Source: Ailurus styani
Lineage: Eukaryota; Chordata; Mammalia; Carnivora; Ailuridae
Length of the DNA stretch: 64,000 nt
Assembly (NCBI GenBank): GCA_002007465.1
Contig: LNAC01000349.1
Location: 63,454-127,453, forward strand
Direction of reading: 5' to 3'
Below are positions 56,191-64,000 of this stretch, piece after piece. The notes under the pieces were generated by a model. That model worked only from the letters and a program-made list of their open reading frames with translations, made no database searches and was not told where the DNA came from. Position numbers and translations under genes: made by a program. The stretch's first letter is position 1, and the number at the start of each line of letters is the position of its first letter.

Positions 56191-56444
56191 TTTTTATTTA
56201 ATTAATTTAAATGGATATTATATGTGCATGTAAAAAATGCAAGAGGAACAAAACTGTTTATCAGGAGATAAATATGTGTCCTTCTTACTGCTGTCTCAGC
56301 CATTAAGTTAGCTTTCCTAGAGGCAACTGAAGTTTCCACTTTTTAGTACAATCTGCTAGGCAAGCATGTGGAACACAAATATAGAAACACACAGGAATGA
56401 TGACTTTCCTATTCTAAAACCTTTTTTTTTCCCCACCTACATAC

Positions 56445-56560
56445 AGGTAGGAAATAGGACATAGATAGGAAATAGGATATAGATAGGAAATATGATGTAG
56501 ATAGGAATTGATAGATGATAGGTAGGTAGGTAGATGATAGATGATAGATATATAGATACT
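56445..56560. repeat. GATA-type repeat with an 18-19 bp higher-order unit
   Basis: Four related units 'aggtaggaaataggacat', 'agataggaaataggatat', 'agataggaaatatgatgt' and 'agataggaattgatagat', then simple (gata/gtag)n to 56560. Confidence 0.9.
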
Positions 56561-57589
56561 TATTTAATATTAATACATACGGAGCTGCCTCATTCATTAT
56601 AGTGCCAAAATAGTATTCCTTTTAATAGGTATAGTATTACCATTAATTTCTTGATCACTCCCTGTTGATAGACATTTAAGTTGTTCCCATTCTGGGCTAT
56701 TACAGAATGTTGTAATGCATTTTTTGGATGAGCGTCATTTGGGACATATGTATTTGCGGAATAAATTCCTAGAAATAGAATTGTTGAATCAAATGATATT
56801 TACATTTTACTTTTTAATAAATATTTGTCGAATTGGCCTCACAGAAGTTGAACCAATTTACATTTCTTCAACATTGTGAGAAAAAATAGATCACTACACC
56901 AATTTTTTTCATGTGTGATTCTGCCAAGAAAATAAGTCAAAAGAGACAGTAACCCATTATGGATTCAATTTTCAGTTTCTTTGTAATGAATAATCTTAAA
57001 CTTCTTTCCATTTGTTTAAGAGCCAAGATAGTTATCCTTTTGTATCATTTTTTATGTCTTTTAACCATATTGCCACTGGACTGTTGATCAGGGCTGCCAT
57101 GAACAGGTGTGTAAGATTCACTTCTGTATGAATGGATTCCTTGAGTTGTGCCTAATCTGTACAGACTATATGGAGTTTCACTACTGATCATTCTCTAAGT
57201 ATCTATGCCCTTCTTAACATATTCTAAAAATCCACATATTTTATCACATATGTATGGGAAATATCTCAAGTAATCAACTGCCTTTTGACTTCATTTAAGA
57301 TTTTGATTTTGTTGAGATGGTTTTCTAAAAGTTTAAGAAATCTTGTTTATCATTTTTTAAAATTTTAGTGGCTCCATCGTTTTTGTCATATTTAAGAAAG
57401 CCTTCTCTATTTCAGTAGTATAAATATAACTCCTTTAAATTTTCTTCTTTAACTTTCATGATTTCATTTTTTTATATTTTAGTATTTGATCGAACTGGAA
57501 TTTATTTAGGTGTAAGAAGTAGAAAACGATGTTTGTCTATAAGATTACTCAGCTGTTCCCAGACAGTTACTGATGAACTTATGTTGTCT

Positions 57590-57779
57590 TGGATGCCTGG
57601 GTGGCTCAGTGGGTTAAAGCCTCTGCCTTCGGCTCAGGTCATGATCTCAGCGTCCTGGGATTGAGGCCCGCATCGGGCTCCCTGCTCGGCGGGGAGCCTG
57701 CTTCCTCATCTCTCTCTGCCTACTTGTGATCTCTCTCTGTCAAATAAATAAATAAATCTTTAAAAACAAATAAACAAAA
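57590..57779 (+). mobile_element. CAN-SINE (mustelid-type)
   Basis: From 'ggatgcctgggtggctcagt' to an 'aaataaacaaaa' tail. An imperfect target duplication 'aacttatgttgtct' (57577-57590) against 'aacttatgctttct' lies after 57779. The CT block is shortened. Confidence 0.94.
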
Positions 57780-58930
57780 AACTTATGCTTTCTCCAATGT
57801 TAGATGAAATTTATCTCTAACATACACTAAATTTCTTTAATATTTGAATCTACTTTTGGAACACCTTTTCTATTTCATTGATCTGTCTGTTCATACATTA
57901 GTACTATCTTGTCTTAATTACAAAATTGCTCCTCTGTGACTCATCTTTTTCAGGTTTTTCTTGAATATATTTTTTTTCTTATTTTTCCCATGAGTTTCAG
58001 AATCACCTTGGTTAGGTCTTAAAATATAACCTGTTGATATTTTGGGGGGCTATTTTATATATTATATGTTAATTTAGGAAAAAAATGATATTTTTATGAG
58101 ATTGAGTATTCCTATGCAAAAAGAAGATATGTTTTCTCATATATTTGAATTAATTTTTGCAACTGTCAGTAACATGTTATATATTTTTCTTCTTGGACAT
58201 TTATTACCAAATTGATTCCTATAATTTTATTTTTGTTGTTGCTATTATAAACAGGGTCTTTTTTATTTTTCTTACTGGCTTTCTTTACCTATAGGAAGGC
58301 AACAAATTTTGGTATATTATTTTATGACACCCTATTGAATTCTTTTTTATTTACACTCTTTTTTGTTAATTATTTTGGATTTTCAAGAAAACAATTACAA
58401 CAAAATAGTTATATCCTTATAACTGTTATATATGCAAATAGTTATATCCTTATATTTTTATTTGTATATATTCTGCTTTTTTTTGTCTAGTTGCATTCCC
58501 AATACCTGAGAAAAAAGCTTAATAATTGGAGTTGATGGGCACCTTTGCCTTATTCCTGATTTATTAGAAATGTTTCTAGTATTTCACCAATAACCATCAT
58601 GCTGGCTTTTGGTTTGAGATAAACATATTTCTATTTTAAAAGTTGATTTATGTCAGGAGCAGATTTTATCAAATGTCTTTCCATCATCTAAGATGATATA
58701 AGTTATCTCTTAAAATTTATTAACATGATGATTAATAAATAATTTCCTAATATTGATCCATCCAAATATATTTAGAATAAGGTTCCACCTCATCAAGGAG
58801 TATTATTATTTTAATATACTGTTTGATTTTATTTGCTAGTCAGGCAATGGTAAAATATCTCCCTAGTTGATATTTTTGTAGTAGAAGACCATTTAGTTTT
58901 TAATACTCAAACTTAATAAGAAAAACATTA

Positions 58931-58953
58931 TACACACACACACACACACACAC
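58931..58953. repeat. (CA)n microsatellite
   Basis: 'acacacac' run followed by 'cgtatgtgtgtatagatata', a short self-complementary extension. Confidence 0.93.
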
Positions 58954-58959
58954 GTATGT

Positions 58960-59779
58960 GTGTATAGATATATACATATATCAGTGTAATGTTTTTTTAG
59001 CTGATGTTTTTACAGGAAACTATATTTACAACTCCAAAAGCCAATGCATCATATCTAACAAAATGATATGCAGAAAATCCTCAAGGTATATTCCACATAA
59101 AATTGGCATATGCCAAATGTCAACGAGGAGGATCTGCATAACAGCAATATAAGAAATACCTCTTTTACAAATGACCTGTCAGTTTTCCACTTTCTCCTTT
59201 TCCTCCCTTAACTTCTCTTCCCTACCTGAACAACTCGCTCTAAAAAGCATTAGGTAGAACCCAGCCAGGTAGGCATCTGCACAGGGGTAAGAAGAGGAAA
59301 AAGCAGTGGTCTAGACTGAGATATCGTAACCTGAAGAGAGTGAAAATGACATCCACAGGGAGGAAAAGTAGAAGCCCAGCATGAGGTTTTAGAGCCTGAG
59401 TGTGCTGAGTAAGGTATAGGTAAAGGGTTTGGCAAGTGGCTTAGCATGGGGAATTCAAACTTAGGCAGAATAAAGAGGGCTTCCTCATAGCAAGGTAGCC
59501 CATGTAATGTAGAAACAGATAAAGATAGCCCATATTAGGTAGGAGAGGAAGCAGCAGTAATGAGATATTGGTTATATATGCATAAAATGACAAAATAAGT
59601 AAATATATTAAGAATAAGGGTAGTCTGATTTCTCAGTGTCAGAGAGTTAGAAATACTTTAGGAAGCAAAAGTGAATTTTATGGTATGGGGATGGAATTGG
59701 AGGTACTGGTAAAAGTCTGTGGTTTTTGATATAGATAGTTATAGAAACAAATACATATGTAAATATGCACATGTATATA
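58960..59779. other. Unassigned sequence, perhaps the 5' part of the following L1M 3'UTR
   Basis: No decisive phrase. From 59340 the purine-rich composition resembles that of old L1 3'UTRs. Confidence 0.35.
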
Positions 59780-60640
59780 CATATATTACCTAGTTCTGTT
59801 CACCAAGACAGGCTAGAGACAGTGATATTCCAAAAGTAATGAGCACACTTAGCACTCAGATCTTGGTTGCTAAATACCATTCTCCATTAAAAGAGAGCAA
59901 GGATCCTTGGAGAAATGATTGATTCCAAGGTTGGAGTAAGGAGAATACGAAATAAGCCAAGAATAGCTTATTGAGCTAGAAAGTAATAAAATTATGATGA
60001 GAACATGCTAAAGCCAACTTGAAGGAGCTCTCAATAATCAAAGCAGATAATTAGGACATCAAAATAAACAATGATGTTAACAAACTACAACCCATTACAC
60101 AAAACAGGAATCCATGAATCTATACTGCTATAAATAAGGAATATGTTGAAAGTTTAATGATCAGGTATTTATATAGTTTCAAAGTATATCCCTCTCCCCA
60201 AATATTTATTAATTACAAAGTGAAAAGAGTAATTTACAGTGGAAAAGCCTGGCAAAGATCAACCTTATCAAGTAATCAAAGAAAACACCATCAGTTAGTT
60301 ATGTGATAAATTTAAATCACGGGTCAGCTAATAGGAGGTAAAGAGAACATAAAGTCACTTTTGTAATATTTTTACCTAAAATACATACCTGAATCTAATC
60401 ATGAATTAGCATCAGAAGAACCCAAGTTGAGGGTCATCCTACAAAATAATGTAATAATGTCTGTGATCATCACAATTGTGAATGTTCTATAAAATGCAAT
60501 GCAAGTCTGAGAAAACTTTCAGGATTGAGGAGGACTCAAGAGCTATAACTAAATATAACATGTGGTTTTTGACCCAGGAACTTTTTATTATGAAGGACAT
60601 TAATTGGAATAAGGACTGAAATCTGAGTTGAGTCTCAGGA
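59780..60640 (+). mobile_element. Ancient LINE-1 (L1M-type) 3'UTR
   Basis: 'tagcactcagatcttggttg', 'ggatccttggagaaatgatt' and 'gattccaaggttggagtaag' parallel 44247-44320 ('tagcacttagatcttggttt', 'agacttcttagagaagtggc'). Later 'catcctacaaaataatgtaa', 'actcaagagctataactaaa' and 'gacattaattggaataagga' parallel 44969-45140. Confidence 0.65.
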
Positions 60641-62039
60641 TTCCTATATCAGTGTCCTTACTTGTAAAAATAAACACTAAAGTATCTAAGGATAACAGAA
60701 CCTCTTATCATCAAACAGTTCAGGTAAAAAAAAAAAAGAATTCTGTGTACTCTACTTGAAACTTAGTGTAAGGCTGAGGTTTTTCAACATAAAAATCATA
60801 CAAAAATTTCTTTGAAGGCCTAAATATCTGACTTCTGGGAAAAAAGAATAAGATATACTTTCCCATTTTCCACTTGCTAAGTATAATTACAGATACTGGA
60901 CACTATGTAAAACAAAAATCAGATTCTGGGAGCTGGACAAAAGCAGACACTATGGTAAATACTATACAATTCAACAATTATGAAAGTATAGAACAACTCT
61001 CCAAGTAAATACACAGCTTGTAGAATGAAAACTACATGAGAGTTGTAAGGGAAAAACAAAGTATATGATAGTTTTGTGTTCTGATAATGGAGGTAAAATA
61101 CAACAATCAAAACTGGAGAGATAAAGGGGAGAAAATATGAAAGCAGAATAGACTTCTTTATTGACTTAGAGCTTCTACCTAGTATAAAATAATATTATTT
61201 TAGGTCTGATGTTTGTTGAGAAAGAATAGATGGGAAGAAGTGGTTACATTTTGACATGCCAATATTGCTAATAGTAGGAGACCAACAGAAAATAACTCAA
61301 TAAAATAAAAAATTTTAAAAGGAACTTAAAATATTATATAAAGGTGTTAATATAAAAGTAAACATGAGTACAAAACTGCAACCTCCCTGAACACTAAAAA
61401 GTATACTAAAGAGAAATTAAAAAAAAATAATGGAAGAATAGATCGTTACTGTTTTTAGTGGTTACATAGAAGAGATAGAATAGAATGAAGGGAATGGGGA
61501 AAGAAGCTTGAATTCTTTGAGTATACATTTTTAAGACTTGACTTTGGTACTGTGTCAATATTTCCCCAAATAATATTAATAATATTAAAATTATAAATCA
61601 ATACCTTCAATTAAACATGAAATAAATGAACCTAAATATGTATTCAGTTGGATGAACTATTCCAAGATACTTTAAAACACTAGTTCAAATTTACATGGCT
61701 AGTAGAATATATCCTAGAAGGGGGGAAAAGTGCAAATAGGGTCTAAAACTGTTTTAACTAATCTGTATTATTTGTAGTAGTATAATTGATTACTGCAACT
61801 GTATATTAGGAGAATGATGTAAGTGAGTAATTATTGGACATCCCATCATATCCAGCATTATCACTGAGAACTGTAATTTCTGCTATGGAATAAAGGTAAT
61901 ATAGATGAAAGAAGTAAAATAAAAATCTTATTATTATTTTTACTTTGAAACTCACAGAAGTAGCAAAATAAACTCATGATACATTTTATCTTTAAAAAAT
62001 ACATTCTAGTTCCTTTCACTGAAAATACTTGAAACAATG
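60641..62039. other. Unassigned A-rich sequence
   Basis: Composition resembles old L1 sense strand, but no phrase I can place. No gene or RNA seen. Confidence 0.4.
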
Positions 62040-62821
62040 TCCAAACCAGTAGCAATAGGCACTCCTATTGTTCACAGTGTAATCCTTATATACCATTTCA
62101 CACTTAAAGGAACCAGGACTCCTTAGAGAATGGGTTGATTCATTTCTGTATGAGTCTGGAACATTTTGACATGCCAAAAAAAACTATCAAAGACTGTTAA
62201 GTTGGGGTCAGAATAACCCAAGAGCCAATTTGAAAAGGCTCCCATTATCAAGAATGGGGAGATTTGAGCAACAATTAAAATAAAAACTGAAAGAAACTGA
62301 AACATACCAAATATATTTCAAACTATTAGTTCAAATAGTAATAAAAAAAAGTTTTACAAAACTAACTGGTCACTGTGCTAATGATTCAATTCATTATTTG
62401 AAAACTGGAGAATGAAAGAAAATAATCAGGTATCATGTTAACTTTTCCATATAATTATACCACAGGATAACCAAGTAAAGATAAAGGGAAGTACGTTTTT
62501 ATAGAAATACTCTAGGTAATAAATGAAGAAGGAATCATAAAAATAAATATCACTCTACCTAAATGGGTCAATTATTCATCTAGACAGTGAATATCAGGGA
62601 CAGCTAACAACCAGGTATTACGTGCCTCCTAATGGAAGAAGACAACATTAGTAATAAAGTAGTCATGCTGATTACATTGACACTCAATCTGACTAAGCCC
62701 CTTGGTCAAACCACCAATTTGTAGGAAATAAGAAATGGTTAATTCTACCAAGAGGATATAAACAGCAAAATCTAGAGGGTAGGGAATGCTCCAGAAAAAT
62801 GACCCAGTTTCTTCAACATAG
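62040..62821 (+). mobile_element. Ancient L1M-type 3'UTR, left of SINE
   Basis: 'ggaaccaggactccttagag' and 'aatgggttgattcatttctg' (62109-62148) repeat the segment of 44287 and 59888. 'aaaggctcccattatcaaga' (62234) also parallels 60021. Continues after the SINE. Confidence 0.55.
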
Positions 62822-62832
62822 ATTACAAACTT

Positions 62833-63030
62833 GGAGCACCTGGGTGGTGCAGTTGGTTAAGCATCCAACTCTTGGTTTTGGCTCAGGTTATGATCTCAGG
62901 GTCCTAAGTTTGACCCTTGCATCAGGCTCCACACTCGATGTGGATTCTGCTTGGGATTCTCCCTCTCTCTTCCTCTGCCCCTCCTGCTCATGCTCTCACT
63001 CTAAGGTAAGTAAATCTTTTTTAAAAAGAA
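62833..63030 (+). mobile_element. CAN-SINE, old 'gcagttggttaagcatccaa' subfamily
   Basis: Head 'gagcacctgggtggtgcagt', body 'tcttggttttggctcaggtt', an old carnivoran form. Target-site duplication 'attacaaactt' (62822-62832) against 'attataaactt' (63031-63041). The most diverged SINE copy in the window. Confidence 0.92.
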
Positions 63031-63555
63031 ATTATAAACTTAAACAAAAAGCCAAAAAAATACATTATATATGTAAGAGAGTAGAGTGAAAAAAGAAGAG
63101 GAAGAAATGGAAGGAAACCTAGAAAGAAGGAAGCCTAGAGATGAAGAGATTTAAAAGTTGTCATTCAGTCATAGCATTTGAATCTTATTTGGATTCTAAA
63201 AAAAATACACACACACACACACACACATATGATTCTAACAAATTAGAACTTTTTTTAGAGAACTGGAAATTAGAACACTGATAGATAATTGTTGATATTG
63301 AGAAATTATTGAAAAGGGGTTTTTTTTAGTTAATTTTATGGTTTCTTTAAGAGTCCTTATGGTTTAGAGAAACTAGTATATTTACAAATTAAGTAATAGG
63401 ATGTCTGAGATTAACTTCAAAATAATATCGAGGAAGTTGGTGAGATTAGCTATAGTTGATAATTACTAAGTCTGGATGATGGCACATGGGGTTCATTATA
63501 CTATTCTACTTATTTTTGTATATGTTTGAAATTTTCCATGATAAAAGTTTCTCCC
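63031..63555 (+). mobile_element. Ancient LINE-1 3' end
   Basis: 'ggcacatggggttcattata', 'ctattctacttatttttgta', 'tatgtttgaaattttccatg' and 'ataaaagtttc' form a characteristic old L1 3' terminus ending near 63555. A (CA)n run lies at 63206-63226. Confidence 0.65.
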
Positions 63556-64000
63556 AAAAAATGAAAAAGGGAAGGGGAAAAGTGATGACAAAGATATCAT
63601 AATTTATGATCACTACTTGAAAACAAACTTGCTTTGATTGAGTAAAATAAGCAAAAAACATATTTTATTTCACATAGTTACCAGATAAGGTGCTGTATCT
63701 CTGGCTTTCATTATAGGAATAATTATTTTATATGGGCTTTATCACATAGGAGAGAGTCACACCCCTCTGGCCATAGTGATTGGTTCAGGAATGAGCACAG
63801 AAACTAAAAATTCTGGCTACTGAATTATCTGCTATGTGTGAATCATTCCTGGTGGTTTGCATATATAACTCCTTATCTGTTGAAGACAACCTTCAACAGA
63901 TCAGAGTTATCAGAGTTAGGGCAAGACAGAGAAAGCAGATCCGCGACAGAGAAAAAGACCAAATCCCGTTTGAACGCCCTCTAGAATAATCCAGCTATAG
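63556..64000. other. Unassigned sequence to window end
   Basis: 'ctggccatagtgattggttc' at 63769 recalls an old interspersed repeat, but I cannot name the family. No gene feature seen. Confidence 0.4.

Larger units (their letters stand above)
56191..58920 (-). mobile_element. Ancient LINE-1/HAL1-type element, ORF2 3' side
   Basis: Complement phrases: 'gcctagaggcaac'-type text near 56320, 'gttgatagacatttaagttg' (56664), 'cctagaaatagaattgttga' (56769), 'gaactggaatttatttaggt' (57493), 'ctatttcattgatctgtctg' (57869) and 'tacctataggaaggcaacaa' (58287). No frame survives. Interrupted by the GATA-rich repeat at 56445-56560 and the SINE at 57590-57779. Confidence 0.65.

Noticed and set aside
58403..58454. 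19-bp direct repeat 'aaatagttatatccttata' with 33-bp period
   Set aside because: A small local duplication in AT-rich L1M sequence with no further signal.
4019..63030. Recurring 190-220 bp direct and inverted repeats as an array or regulatory system
   Set aside because: They are dispersed CAN-SINE copies, nearly all with their own target duplication; spacing is irregular and no CRISPR-like arrangement exists.

Overview
The window looks like an intergenic or deep-intronic stretch of a carnivoran mammal genome. The most telling evidence is a set of about sixteen tRNA-derived CAN-SINE copies. Most carry the head 'gcctgggtggctcagtggg' followed by 'ttaaagcctctgccttcggc', a CT-rich stretch and an 'aataaataaaatcttt' tail. 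I associate that form with mustelids (mink, ferret, marten, badger group); this identification rests on recall of the family, not on a search. Long LINE-1, LINE-2, MIR and MaLR-type LTR remnants, low GC and few CpGs fit the same picture.

I found no host protein-coding gene, exon, tRNA, rRNA or CRISPR array. The open frames of any size are mostly accidental frames in repeats or broken pieces of LINE-1 ORF1 and ORF2.

Layout. 1-1081: 5'UTR of an L1 on the minus strand that runs off the left edge. 1.3-2.2 kb: LINE-2. 3.7-8.6 kb: L1 pieces, a SINE and a MaLR LTR. 8.6-15.3 kb: a mosaic of ancient L1M fragments in both orientations with two SINEs and a second LTR. 15.3-19.8 kb: LINE-2, a MIR and largely unassigned sequence. 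19.8-25.3 kb: one long ancient L1M on the minus strand, carrying a SINE, a tiny inverted (twin-primed) L1 and a degenerate tandem array near its 5' end. 25.3-31.2 kb: sparse, with one L1 piece and one LTR. 31.2-40.5 kb: a nested stack in which an old inverted L1 is split by a SINE and by a 7.26-kb young L1. That young L1 has a clear 14-bp target-site duplication, contains its own SINE, and is inactive: both ORFs are frameshifted and the reverse-transcriptase FADD motif reads FAGD. 40.5-45.9 kb: more L1M plus insertions, including one made of tail sequence only. 45.9-49 kb: a SINE cluster around LINE-2. 49-56.4 kb: mostly unassigned, with LTR and MIR remnants. 56.4-63.6 kb: L1M fragments, L1M 3'UTRs and two SINEs.

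Three assembly defects lie inside young repeats: a run of 56 N at 36229-36284, a single N at 35116 flanked by a near-perfect 108-bp duplication, and a single N at 41007.

The elements do not work together as a pathway. They record successive retrotransposition: L2 and MIR oldest, then L1M and MaLR, then CAN-SINEs and young L1. I did not find a new biological system. The most informative observations are structural: inverted L1s, a tail-only insertion, a SINE with a doubled head, and a catalytic-site loss in the full-length L1.
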